DNA of 54,097 nt from NCBI GenBank assembly GCA_015233155.1, contig JADFYG010000006.1:36490-90586 (forward strand), written 5' to 3'. This DNA comes from Candidatus Rifleibacteriota bacterium. GTDB taxonomy: Bacteria > Muiribacteriota > Ozemobacteria > Ozemobacterales > Ozemobacteraceae. A program made the translations under genes and the position numbers. The notes under the pieces are model-generated. The model saw only the letters and a list, made by a program, of their open reading frames with translations, did not search any database and had not been told where the DNA came from. This document shows, in pieces, positions 7,917-15,934 of the stretch. Position 1 is the first letter of the stretch, and each line of letters begins with the position of its first letter.

Positions 7917-10078
7917 TGAATTTCCCGGAATGAACTGGCGATATTGGAAACCATTCCTCGGTAATAATCATTGTAAGAAGCCTTACTCGAAGGATCGGTA
8001 TTCGCGTTATACTCGATTTTTCCACCATTGGGAAAAGTATTCGGCAAAAACTTCTTGACTACTACTCCGCCATTGATAGTTGAATCCGGCGTATTATTTA
8101 TTATGATCTGTCCGTTTGGAGCGAAGAGTGATGCTGCGACTACATCCTCGGTTATCTCAATGTTTCCGTCCAGTGCAACGATGATCAGAAACTCATCCGT
8201 TGACATCTTGAATGGTATTTTACCTACTGAGACATCGCCTTTTTCAAAAACAATGATTCCGCCCCTGACAATATTAAGATCAGTTGGAATCACATATTTT
8301 TCGCCCGCCTTCCATTTTATCAAAACACCCGTGTCCAGGTTCAGCTGGTTCATTAGTGGTCCGGATAAGAATCGCGCCATAAAATCTTCGTAACTATTTA
8401 CTGTAAAGACGCATTTTGATTTGATGTAGTCCATCGGAATAGCTGACAAGCTGCCATACTCGAAAAATGACGCGGCGCGTGGCGAGGGATCCGCCGGATC
8501 AAGGCTGGGAAGGTCGAGTTTGAATGTGGTTGTCGGCAATGAAAGTTTTCCGGGGGCGGCCGGAAACGAACTCGCCTGTGGAAAAAAATCATCTTCCGTA
8601 CAATGATAAAGGCAGTCATGACTTCGTAAATATGGCTCGGTTATAATCTGACACATTTTGGACTTATATATGTCAAATCCTGATGGCATTAAACCATTAT
8701 AATCGTAGAATCCATCTATGTTTATATATGACGGTGGATTAACTTGTAACGGCTTTTCACCAAGCGCACTGTTCTTGCACACCTTAACTTTTGCAACATG
8801 CCCTGGTATTCCCGTATCATCTTCCGCTTCATTCAGATAAGTTAAGCACGCATCATGATACTTGTCACCCGTCGCATCCACGACAATCGCTGAATAGTCG
8901 GCATAGCGTCGAAAGACATTGCCTAAAACCAGCGTTGGAGAAGGACAAGAGTTTGTTCCAAAAAGATGCAGAACTGATGACATCATTTTGGTGTTTGGCG
9001 CGCCCGATGAATTTTTAAAATAAACTGCAAGCTTTCCGTCAGCATTCATGTCATCATTGGTTGCGGGACTTGCAGTGAAAAAGCCCTTGATTTGATGCTT
9101 GATCCAAAAATAAAAAAATGGAGCAAAATTACTGGTAACCGAGGTGGGATTTGATGACTGCGGGCATTCCTGCCAGTTCGATTTAGTAGGATCACTGAGT
9201 CGTCCCGCCGGTTCTGGCTCAAAATATCCTGGAAGGATCTTGTCGGGATTCTTACTTTCAACATCTGCGATATTGAAAAAATGAAAATCCTCGCCATACG
9301 CGGGATGAGAACCGGCTGTCAGATTCAAATCGATTTCACCGCCCAGCGATGGATTACCAAGGTAGATGAAGCCTCTTCTTTTCCAGCTATCGAGATCTGT
9401 CGGGTCTAATTTTGTCCCCACGTCCAGTGTTCCGCCGTTTTTAAAAACAACCGGAAGCTGGGGGGAAAGAACCCTGTCATCCACTTTACCATTTAACTCG
9501 GCAGCAAATTTATTGTAATCGGACTCAGGCTCCTTGACGAAAAATGAGAATTTGCCCAGAATTCCTGGAACAAGATTGAAAATCTTCACCTGCCGAAGTT
9601 CTTCGAATGAATAGGAGATTCCGTCGACGACTACTGTTGGCTTTATTTTCAGAACAATCTTTCTTTCAACCTCATCAAAACCTCCGGTGGTTTTTGTAAG
9701 CTTATCTTTGTCCAGCGGGCTGATCGAGTCTACTGTCACTGAAAGGTCCGCTTTTCCCTGTTTGAATTCCGCGGCAAGGCTTGTCAGCGAAGCAATGTTA
9801 ACAGGAATTTTTTGCTCCGTGGTGAGACTTGGATTGATCAGTATTTTAAAAATCTCGGATTTCTCGTCTGTAATGTCTCTGCATATTTGCGCAAAAGCTA
9901 ATGCCCGAGCGGATCTTGCGATCAACATGGCGCCCTTTTGAGCGGCAATTCTTCTGGCTTTCTGAGTTGTCTGAGATGCCAGGAAGTTCATGGAAGCCGC
10001 GAAAATAGAGACAACCACCAAGACTCCCAGCACAACGAGAAGGGACATACCTCGTGAACGGCTGAGACGTGTAATCAT
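7913..10078 (-). CDS. Large pilus-tip-type protein, GspK/PilX-like N-terminus
   Basis: A 721-residue protein and the first gene of the pseudopilin unit; GGAGGGG precedes the ATG. The N-terminus MITRLSRSRG/MSLLVVLGVLVVVSIFAAS is a class III signal and, like GspK, lacks Glu at +5. It is about twice the length of GspK. The extra sequence includes a middle region with several Cys (about 370-510) and a C-terminal beta-rich segment (about 600-700, DGNIEITEDVVAASLFAPNG) that resembles polymer-forming or archaellin-like beta-helix domains. Probable role: the tip or adhesin component of a type IV pilus-like fibre with the I- and J-like proteins. The 415 bases upstream to the divergent gene hold one dispersed repeat and no other gene. 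Confidence 0.75.
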   Translation of the reverse strand: MITRLSRSRGMSLLVVLGVLVVVSIFAASMNFLASQTTQKARRIAAQKGAMLIARSARALAFAQICRDITDEKSEIFKILINPSLTTEQKIPVNIASLTSLAAEFKQGKADLSVTVDSISPLDKDKLTKTTGGFDEVERKIVLKIKPTVVVDGISYSFEELRQVKIFNLVPGILGKFSFFVKEPESDYNKFAAELNGKVDDRVLSPQLPVVFKNGGTLDVGTKLDPTDLDSWKRRGFIYLGNPSLGGEIDLNLTAGSHPAYGEDFHFFNIADVESKNPDKILPGYFEPEPAGRLSDPTKSNWQECPQSSNPTSVTSNFAPFFYFWIKHQIKGFFTASPATNDDMNADGKLAVYFKNSSGAPNTKMMSSVLHLFGTNSCPSPTLVLGNVFRRYADYSAIVVDATGDKYHDACLTYLNEAEDDTGIPGHVAKVKVCKNSALGEKPLQVNPPSYINIDGFYDYNGLMPSGFDIYKSKMCQIITEPYLRSHDCLYHCTEDDFFPQASSFPAAPGKLSLPTTTFKLDLPSLDPADPSPRAASFFEYGSLSAIPMDYIKSKCVFTVNSYEDFMARFLSGPLMNQLNLDTGVLIKWKAGEKYVIPTDLNIVRGGIIVFEKGDVSVGKIPFKMSTDEFLIIVALDGNIEITEDVVAASLFAPNGQIIINNTPDSTINGGVVVKKFLPNTFPNGGKIEYNANTDPSSKASYNDYYRGMVSNIASSFREIQ

Positions 10079-10284
10079 GATGCCCCTCCGATAGAGTGGA
10101 CTGCTCTTAACAATAGCTTAAAGCAGCGTTTCACGTCAACTCAGACTGCTCGCATAATAGAGGCGAACAGACTTTTGTTCATGGACCACATCTAAATATC
10201 GTGGAATTAAGACAGAGCATGAATAACAAAGGATGCTAACCGGTTAGCTGAGATTTATCCCTTCAGCCGAAATTACAGCATTGT

Positions 10285-10315
10285 TTGTCATTCCGAACGA
10301 ATGTGAGGAATCTCG
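10285..10315. repeat. Dispersed repeat with core GTCATTCCGAACGAATGTGAGGAATCT, copy 1
   Basis: An inverted, shortened relative occurs at 14644-14672 (GATCTCTCACATTCGTTCGAGATGACA). Repeats of this kind are widespread between genes in environmental bacterial genomes (general knowledge). It lies in the 416-base divergent region 10079-10494, where I see no gene and no convincing promoter. Confidence 0.6.
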
Positions 10316-10494
10316 CTTGGCGTAAATAGCCGTGAATATTTAGGCTTCTTTGGTAATCGTGAGGCAGAGTCTATTGGGACAGCTGCAATTTGAGATAAAA
10401 CAGTGGTCGCAGCTTTAAAGAAAGTTGCTCCGTAAGGAAATGCATGGTAGTAAATGAGTAGGGGAGTCGATATAGCTGCTGAAAGGGAAATTTC

Positions 10495-11877
10495 GTGAAA
10501 AACACAGGGCTGAATATCGGATTGTCCGCTCCCGGAAGCAGAGGCTGTCTGCGCGGACTTTGGCATAGTTTCGGTCTTGTGTTTCTGCTTGAAAGTACGT
10601 CTATTTTGCGACGTTGCCTTGATATTTTGTTCGCGGTTGGCGCTTTAACACTGCTTTCTCCTCTCCTCATTTTCGTGGCGTTTCTTACATCGCGTCGCGG
10701 AAAACCTTTGCTGGTAACTGTTTCGCGCATCGGTCGCTGGTGTGAGCCATACGAAGAGTATGCGTTTCCGGCGCCTGAAACTCCTGCGGGACAACTTCTC
10801 CTGACTCTTCGACTTGTACATCTTCCGCGTCTGATCAATCTTCTTAAAGGCGATCTTTCGTTTCTGGGGCCTCGATCGACGGCGCCCGGACAGCTCGATC
10901 AGCGGGAACGCTCTGTCCGGCGTCGATTTGACGTCAGGCCGGGGCTTTTTCATCTCTGGTGGACGGCAAGACGCGCGGATATCGCTCTGGATGACGAAGC
11001 TGCGAGTGACAGCGGGCATTCTGTGATTTCTTCCACGCATGGAGATCTCGGAGCCGCTTTTCAAGCTTTTCCGGCACTTCTCTATGGTGCCGGTGCGTTG
11101 TATGCGCCGGAGCAGATCGAGCTGCTTGGCATCCGCATGGACAATCTGACAATGACGGAAACCGTCGACGCTGTCATGACTCGGCTTCGTTCAGGAATTC
11201 CAGGCCGAATTTCATTTGTTACGGCGGAATGCGCCAACCTTGCTCACAATGACGCTGCATATCGCGACGTTCTTTGCGGTTCAAGTCTTGTGCTTGGCGA
11301 TGGAATCGGCATCAGGCTTGCCGGCAAAATCCTTGGCTGCGAACTCAGGCAAAGCGTTAGCGGCACTGATTTATTTCCCCTCATGTTGAGCGCGTTAACT
11401 GGTTCCGGTTTTCGTCTGTTTCTGCTGGGCGGTCGACCTGGTGTTCCTGAAAATGTTGCCGAGTATGTTCGGCGTGAGTTTCCGGGAATCGAAATCGCGG
11501 GCGTACAGAACGGTTATTACTCTGTTGATGAAGAATCAGATGTAATCGATCACATTCGTGACTCCGGAGCACATCTTCTGCTGGTTGCCTTTGGATCCCC
11601 TCGTCAGGAAACCTGGCTGGCCCGGCATCTTCCTGAAACGGGGGCCATCCTTGGAGTCGGCGTCGGCGGGTTGTTCGATTATTATTCCGGGCGTCTTCCG
11701 CGCGCCCCCTACTGGATGCGTGAAATAGGTCTGGAATGGGCCTTTCGTTTGTATCATGAGCCCGGCCGTCTCTGGAGACGCTATCTTATGGGCTGCGGAA
11801 AATTTCTTTTGCGCGTTTTCATGGAAAAGACAGGCCGTCCAAGCCCGACTCTCCGGGTCATCAAAAAACATGAGTGA
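10495..11877 (+). CDS. Sugar-transferase-like domain fused to WecG/TagA/CpsF glycosyltransferase
   Basis: A 460-residue protein in two parts. Residues about 35-165 resemble the bacterial undecaprenyl-phosphate sugar transferase family: a membrane hairpin (CLDILFAVGALTLLSPLLIFVAF) and LVHLPRLINLLKGDLSFLGPRST. The family's basic KFRTM-type motif is missing and replaced by YEEYAFPAPET, so the domain may be inactive. Residues about 215-450 match WecG/TagA/CpsF (GT26): LVLGDGIGIRLAGKILG, SGTDLFPLML, LFLLGG, LLVAFGSPRQETWL and GVGGLFDYYSGRLPRAPYWMREIGLEWAFRL. This family moves N-acetylmannosamine(-uronate) type sugars onto lipid-linked precursors at the inner membrane face. GTG (10495) is the annotated start; its ribosome site is weak. 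Confidence 0.88.
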   Translation: MKNTGLNIGLSAPGSRGCLRGLWHSFGLVFLLESTSILRRCLDILFAVGALTLLSPLLIFVAFLTSRRGKPLLVTVSRIGRWCEPYEEYAFPAPETPAGQLLLTLRLVHLPRLINLLKGDLSFLGPRSTAPGQLDQRERSVRRRFDVRPGLFHLWWTARRADIALDDEAASDSGHSVISSTHGDLGAAFQAFPALLYGAGALYAPEQIELLGIRMDNLTMTETVDAVMTRLRSGIPGRISFVTAECANLAHNDAAYRDVLCGSSLVLGDGIGIRLAGKILGCELRQSVSGTDLFPLMLSALTGSGFRLFLLGGRPGVPENVAEYVRREFPGIEIAGVQNGYYSVDEESDVIDHIRDSGAHLLLVAFGSPRQETWLARHLPETGAILGVGVGGLFDYYSGRLPRAPYWMREIGLEWAFRLYHEPGRLWRRYLMGCGKFLLRVFMEKTGRPSPTLRVIKKHE

Positions 11878-11907
11878 TCCGGCTGCGTGTGCAACAGCCG
11901 CGGTTGA

Positions 11908-13230
11908 GTGAATTTGGTGAAAGATACTGCGTCAAACGCCGAAGCAACTCTTCCCATTGCCGTCATCGGCGGAGGTCCGGCCGGACTCATGGCTGCCACG
12001 GTTCTTGCCGAAGCGGGAAAATGCGTTCGATTGTTCGATGCCATGCCCTCCCCCGGATGCAAGTTCCTTGTCGCGGGTCGTGGCGGACTCAACCTTACTC
12101 ATTCAGAGCCAATACCAGACTTTATTTCGCGTTATGGCGCATGGAGTCCTTTGTTTGAGCGGTTTATACAGAAATTTTCCCCCGATGATCTTCGTACATT
12201 TTGTAACCGTCTGGGCATTGAGACAAGCATCGGAAGCAGTCGGCGGGTGTTTCCGAGCAAAGTGAGCGCGGGGACTTTTCTCGATCTGTGGATGCGTCAT
12301 CTGACTGACCTGAACGTGGTTTTTTGTCCGCGGCATCGCTGGCTCTGCTTTACCCAAGCCGGTGCAGTACATTTCTCGAGCCTCGGTGAGTATCACAAAG
12401 ATGTGGCCCAAATTTCATGCGCGGCTGTACTGCTTGCTCTCGGCGGGGCGTCGTGGCCAAAAACAGGATCTGATGGCCATTGGGCGGAGCGGCTGAAAGA
12501 GCATGGAATTCAGGTGAACGCGTTCAAGCCTGCCAATTGTGGATTCACAGTCGCCTGGTCTTCCCGTTTTGTGGAACGTCACCAGGGATCTCCGCTTAAG
12601 AATATTGCCATAAATTTTGCAGCGAAGCGCGTTATGGGTGAACTTTTGATCACGGCCTATGGCCTGGAAGGTGGAGGGATATACACGCTCGGTCCCTTGT
12701 TGCGCGAGGCCATAGAGCGCGATGCGCGGGCATGTCTCAGCATTGATTTGAAGCCTGATCTTTCCGTAGACACAATCATCAGACGTCTCTCTGAACCCCG
12801 TGCCGGACACACGCTCTCTTCAATACTGCGTTCAAGACTTCATCTTTCGTCTTCTGCGGCAGGGTTGCTTCGGGAGCGGTTGTCAGCCGAAACTCTTAAC
12901 GATCACTCCAGACTCGCCTCGGCAATAAAGAGTCTTGATGTTGAGCTCCTGGCACCACGTCCACTCGATGAAGCGATTTCGTCAGCCGGTGGAATCGACA
13001 TGTCAGAGATCGATGAAACGCTGATGCTGAAGAAACTTCCCGGTGTGTTTGTCGCCGGAGAAATGCTTGGCTGGGAAGCTCCCACGGGCGGTTATCTCCT
13101 CCAGGGGGCTTTCACGACAGGTTATGTCGCCGCCAAAGGTATACTGGAACGGGTTGACGGTTTTTCGACCGGCACCCTGGAACCACGGCCATTGATAGTC
13201 GCTCCTCAGCAGTACTGGGATGCCCTGTAA
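11908..13230 (+). CDS. NAD(P)/FAD-dependent oxidoreductase, HI0933/PP_4765-like flavoprotein
   Basis: A 440-residue protein with the dinucleotide-binding motif IAVIGGGPAGLMAATVLA (about 17-34), followed by CKFLVAGRGGLNLTHSE, typical of the HI0933-like family and closest to its TIGR03862-type branch. A second FAD contact near the C-terminus reads LPGVFVAGEMLGWEAPTGGYLLQGAFTTGYVAAKG. The family is cytoplasmic, binds FAD and has no settled substrate. The start is uncertain: GTG at 11908 is the longest frame but lacks a good ribosome site, and GTG at 11917 is possible. It lies 30 bases after the glycosyltransferase gene and 25 bases before the DUF362 gene, so the three may be co-transcribed. Confidence 0.85.
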   Translation: MNLVKDTASNAEATLPIAVIGGGPAGLMAATVLAEAGKCVRLFDAMPSPGCKFLVAGRGGLNLTHSEPIPDFISRYGAWSPLFERFIQKFSPDDLRTFCNRLGIETSIGSSRRVFPSKVSAGTFLDLWMRHLTDLNVVFCPRHRWLCFTQAGAVHFSSLGEYHKDVAQISCAAVLLALGGASWPKTGSDGHWAERLKEHGIQVNAFKPANCGFTVAWSSRFVERHQGSPLKNIAINFAAKRVMGELLITAYGLEGGGIYTLGPLLREAIERDARACLSIDLKPDLSVDTIIRRLSEPRAGHTLSSILRSRLHLSSSAAGLLRERLSAETLNDHSRLASAIKSLDVELLAPRPLDEAISSAGGIDMSEIDETLMLKKLPGVFVAGEMLGWEAPTGGYLLQGAFTTGYVAAKGILERVDGFSTGTLEPRPLIVAPQQYWDAL

Positions 13231-13255
13231 ATCATTCAATGTGAGGTTGGAAACC

Positions 13256-14557
13256 ATGAAAAAAGCGCGGGTAGCAATTCTTCGAACTTCCCCTGATCGC
13301 GTACTGTCTGATTATCATGAACTGATGAATCTTGCCGGATATCAGGAAACCATCGCCAAGGATGCGGAAACGGCGCTCAAGATAAATATATCATGGCATT
13401 TTTTCTATCCTGCCGCGTCAACAACACCTTGGCAGCTCGATGGCGTCATACGGGCGATGAAATGCGATGGATACAATCCCGATAAAATTCATGGTTGCCA
13501 TAATCGCACCGTCGTTATCGATTCGCATCTTGGTGAGCGTGAAAACAAGCATATCAACGTAATCCAGGCGCACGGGCTTGAGAATGTGCATCTTTACGAA
13601 GGCGAGGAATGGGTAGACATACGCGAAGCAGTAGGCGATCTCACTCGCGAATTTCTGTGTCTGAATGACGTCTATCCGAAAGGGTTTTCGATTCCACGCC
13701 GGTTCATAGGCGAGAATATTATTCATCTGCCGACCGTGAAGACGCATGTGTTCACGACAACGACAGGGGCCATGAAAAATGCGTTTGGAGGGCTTCTCAA
13801 CGAACATCGCCACTGGACACATCCGGTTATTCATGAAACGCTCGTTGATCTTTTGATGATTCAGAAGAAGATCCATCGCGGCGTCTTCGCGGTTATGGAC
13901 GGCACTTTCGCCGGAGATGGCCCGGGGCCGCGCTGCATGATTCCGCATGTGAAAAATGTCATTCTCGCATCATCGGATCAGGTTGCGATCGATGCGGTCG
14001 CAGCCAAACTGATGGGCTTCGATCCGCTCTCTGAAATCAAGTTTATCAGATTGGCCCATGAAAAAGGCCTTGGTTGCGGAGATCTTCGCGATATCGAGAT
14101 CGTCGGCGACATCGACGCCGCTGAGGAAAAGTGGAATTTTCAGGGCCCGTTCAAGGAAATGACCTTTGCGTCACGCAACCAGCACCGTATTTACTGGGGA
14201 CCGCTGAAGAAACCTATCGAGTGGTCGCTCAAAACTTGGCTGGCGCCATGGGCTTATGTGGCTTCCGTCATATATCACGATCTTTTCTGGTACCCGTTAT
14301 ATGCTAAAAACAAGCTCAATCGCATCATGCAAAGCCCCTGGGGACGACTTTTCGCCAACTGGGAAACACTGTCCCCGGATCCCGAAGGCCGCGGTTTTCC
14401 ATCTCTTGGAAGCGGCAAACCCGGCCGCGTAAAGATAGGCCTGGGGCATTTTATCCAGGGATTAAGGCTGGTGGGTATGGCCGTTTCCGAGTCACCGGAA
14501 CTGCAGGCACGCAAACGCCGCCTGGAGCAGGAATTCCCGGCAGATGAACACAGATAG
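13256..14557 (+). CDS. DUF362 domain protein
   Basis: ATG at 13256 is preceded by GAGGTTGG and gives 433 residues; an upstream frame start at 13220 would overlap the flavoprotein gene. DUF362 features run through the first 300 residues: KINISWHFFYPAASTTPWQ, IIHLPTVKTHVFTTTTGAMKNAFGGLL, FAVMDGTFAGDGPGPR, and SSDQVAIDAVAAKLMGFDP. The C-terminal third (about 300-433) has hydrophobic and basic stretches and may touch the membrane. Family members are often found next to redox proteins; the reaction is unknown. The last codons and the stop lie inside a GATGAACACAGATAG repeat, so the original C-terminus may have been replaced by repeat DNA. Confidence 0.85.
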   Translation: MKKARVAILRTSPDRVLSDYHELMNLAGYQETIAKDAETALKINISWHFFYPAASTTPWQLDGVIRAMKCDGYNPDKIHGCHNRTVVIDSHLGERENKHINVIQAHGLENVHLYEGEEWVDIREAVGDLTREFLCLNDVYPKGFSIPRRFIGENIIHLPTVKTHVFTTTTGAMKNAFGGLLNEHRHWTHPVIHETLVDLLMIQKKIHRGVFAVMDGTFAGDGPGPRCMIPHVKNVILASSDQVAIDAVAAKLMGFDPLSEIKFIRLAHEKGLGCGDLRDIEIVGDIDAAEEKWNFQGPFKEMTFASRNQHRIYWGPLKKPIEWSLKTWLAPWAYVASVIYHDLFWYPLYAKNKLNRIMQSPWGRLFANWETLSPDPEGRGFPSLGSGKPGRVKIGLGHFIQGLRLVGMAVSESPELQARKRRLEQEFPADEHR

Positions 14558-14640
14558 TCACAGATAGCCACGGATAGAGACCCAAAGGAATTAACCATGG
14601 ATGAGCACAGATAAGGACGATCTGTGTTCATCCGTTTTTT
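14543..14640. repeat. Cluster of ACACAGAT-type dispersed repeats
   Basis: GATGAACACAGATA (14543-14556) is followed by further partial units (TCACAGATAG, CCACGGATAG) and an inverted pair (14599-14612 and 14620-14633). The same unit occurs at 21896-21936. The first unit supplies the stop codon of the DUF362 gene. Confidence 0.7.
14599..14640 (+). terminator. Terminator built from inverted ACACAGAT repeats
   Basis: The arms GGATGAGCACAGAT and ATCTGTGTTCATCC pair over 14 positions with one G:T wobble and a 7-base loop, then G and six T. The position just downstream of the DUF362 gene suits transcription termination. Confidence 0.65.
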
Positions 14641-14643
14641 ATG

Positions 14644-14672
14644 CGATCTCTCACATTCGTTCGAGATGACAA
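14644..14672. repeat. Dispersed repeat, inverted copy 2 of the GTCATTCCGAACG family
   Basis: CGATCTCTCACATTCGTTCGAGATGACA reads as the reverse complement of the element at 10285-10315 with a few changes. It lies directly after the terminator of the DUF362 gene. Confidence 0.55.
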
Positions 14673-14745
14673 GCTATTGCTAGGTAAGCATTTATGGCCA
14701 GCGCGGGGATAAACCTTCTCGAGAGTAATCGAGATTGGATCAATA

Positions 14746-14790
14746 TGGAAAGATGCAACAGGGGAGATCCGGTATAATTGCGTTTTGCAA
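14746..14790 (+). promoter_or_regulatory. Tandem activator sites (UAS) upstream of sigma-54 promoter 1
   Basis: The proximal palindrome TTGCGTTTTGCAA (14778-14790) is centred 63 bp before the promoter GG. A degenerate distal copy TGGAAAGATGCAA (14746-14758) keeps the right half and lies 32 bp further up. The same layout occurs at 16992-17035 and 25238-25281, fitting binding of an NtrC-type activator. Confidence 0.6.
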
Positions 14791-14844
14791 GCTTTCTCCA
14801 CTGGTTTTCTTATTTTTGGGGTGAGGACCATGATGAGCAGAGCT

Positions 14845-14861
14845 TTGGCATAGTCGTTGCT
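14845..14861 (+). promoter_or_regulatory. Sigma-54 promoter 1
   Basis: TTTGGCATAGTCGTTGCT matches the -24/-12 consensus: GG (14847-14848), ten bases, GC (14859-14860), with TGGCA and TTGCT intact. The start of transcription would be near 14872, leaving a 28-base leader to the ATG at 14900. Confidence 0.75.
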
Positions 14862-14899
14862 ATATGCACCTATGGAAATGTATTCCTTAGGAGGGCGTT

Positions 14900-15085
14900 A
14901 TGCCTACAATTGCATATCTTTTGTTGCTTATGTTTTTATCCATTGGTGGAGCGGAGATGGCAATTGGCATTCAAAAAAAGAATGGAAAAGCCCTCCTCAA
15001 TGGATACGACTATTTCGGAATTGTCTTTGGAATCGGGGGTACTCTGCATGCGCTCATTCTCATTATTTTGCATTGGATTCCCTGA
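14900..15085 (+). CDS. 61-residue two-helix membrane protein under a sigma-54 promoter
   Basis: AGGAGG (14889-14894) sits 5 bases before the ATG. The 61-residue product is two membrane helices (about 3-24, IAYLLLLMFLSIGGAEMAIGI, and 39-60, FGIVFGIGGTLHALILIILHWI) joined by a short polar loop with KKNGK. No family is recognised. It begins 28 bases after the predicted start site of the sigma-54 promoter, which shares its activator sites with kdp, so it probably answers the same potassium-related signal. Longer overlapping frames in this stretch lack ribosome sites and are not favoured. Confidence 0.7.
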   Translation: MPTIAYLLLLMFLSIGGAEMAIGIQKKNGKALLNGYDYFGIVFGIGGTLHALILIILHWIP

Positions 15086-15201
15086 AGATATAGATACTGC
15101 ATGGAATTATCGGTAATCATCCTTATTGATGAAGCTGCTTGTTGCCAACAGCGTGAGTGGCACTGTCTTATGATCCGTTGAATGATCGGAAGGAGAAAAC
15201 C

Positions 15202-15729
15202 ATGAGGATTTTGTTTGCTCTTGTAATAGCAATTGCAGTTAATTTTTCTGGTTTTATTTTTGCGGATCATTCCACACAGCCCTGGGTTTCATCTATCGAT
15301 ATTCAACCTTTTGGAGAAAACCATCATGGCAACGATATCTGTATCAATAGCCGGAATCAAGCGAACGGAAATCTGAAAGCCGCAATCACGAATATAGGGC
15401 CGACTTCTGGATTTCCAGAAAATGAGAAACTGCACATGAAACTCCGGATTGACTGTTGGTGCATTGGAGGAAAGCATCAATGTCCAGACCATTACCACGC
15501 GAGATTGGGGTATACCGAAAATGATATCTCGAAAATCGCATCCGCCACTGGTGCTTTCGATCTGAGACTCAGGCACGACCTTACCGATCATAATCTCCAT
15601 TACTTTCCCATGGCCTGGACGTTCGGCAAAACTGGACGGTTCTCCGCTTTGTCACTCCTGGGAAAGACTATTCCGAGGCGAAAAAAAACGGCACCGGTAA
15701 AGTGTCTAACGGCGAAAGGGCTGTTCTAG
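15202..15729 (+). CDS. Small secreted protein, apparently frameshifted near its C-terminus
   Basis: ATG at 15202 follows GGAAGGAG by 6 bases. A signal peptide (MRILFALVIAIAVNFSGFIFA-DHS) leads to a mature part with Cys-x-Cys (CWCIGGKHQC) and many His residues. The in-frame end (GRFSALSLLGKTIPRRKK...) is basic and unlike the rest. One extra A in the AAAA at 15628-15631 would instead give ...FGKN-WTVLRFVTPGKDYSEAKK... ending at TAG 15732-15734. That reading has far more natural composition, so a one-base loss (real mutation or assembly error) is likely. No family is recognised. The gene lies between a sigma-54-driven small protein and the barrel protein. Confidence 0.65.
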   Translation: MRILFALVIAIAVNFSGFIFADHSTQPWVSSIDIQPFGENHHGNDICINSRNQANGNLKAAITNIGPTSGFPENEKLHMKLRIDCWCIGGKHQCPDHYHARLGYTENDISKIASATGAFDLRLRHDLTDHNLHYFPMAWTFGKTGRFSALSLLGKTIPRRKKTAPVKCLTAKGLF

Positions 15730-15934
15730 CATAGCGCTTCTACGGAGCTAATATTAACGTCATGTACAATTATTTATACGACGCACTTTATTACAAAGCA
15801 TTAATCAAACGAAGTCGTCCGCATAATAAGGCTATAGCCATTTGAATCGTCCATCTGATTTTACACTAAAAGACATTCCCAAACTCTAAATTTGGGCAAA
15901 ACCAAAACAAATTCAAATTAGAAGGAGTTTTCTC

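Noticed and set aside
14778..15116. A 112-codon frame overlapping the 61-residue membrane protein
   Set aside because: It has no ribosome site and starts upstream of the predicted transcription start; the 61-codon frame has AGGAGG at ideal spacing.
15146..15165. GTGGCACTGTCTTATGATCC before the secreted protein gene as a sigma-54 promoter
   Set aside because: The -24-like block is good, but the base pair at the -12 position is TG, not GC.
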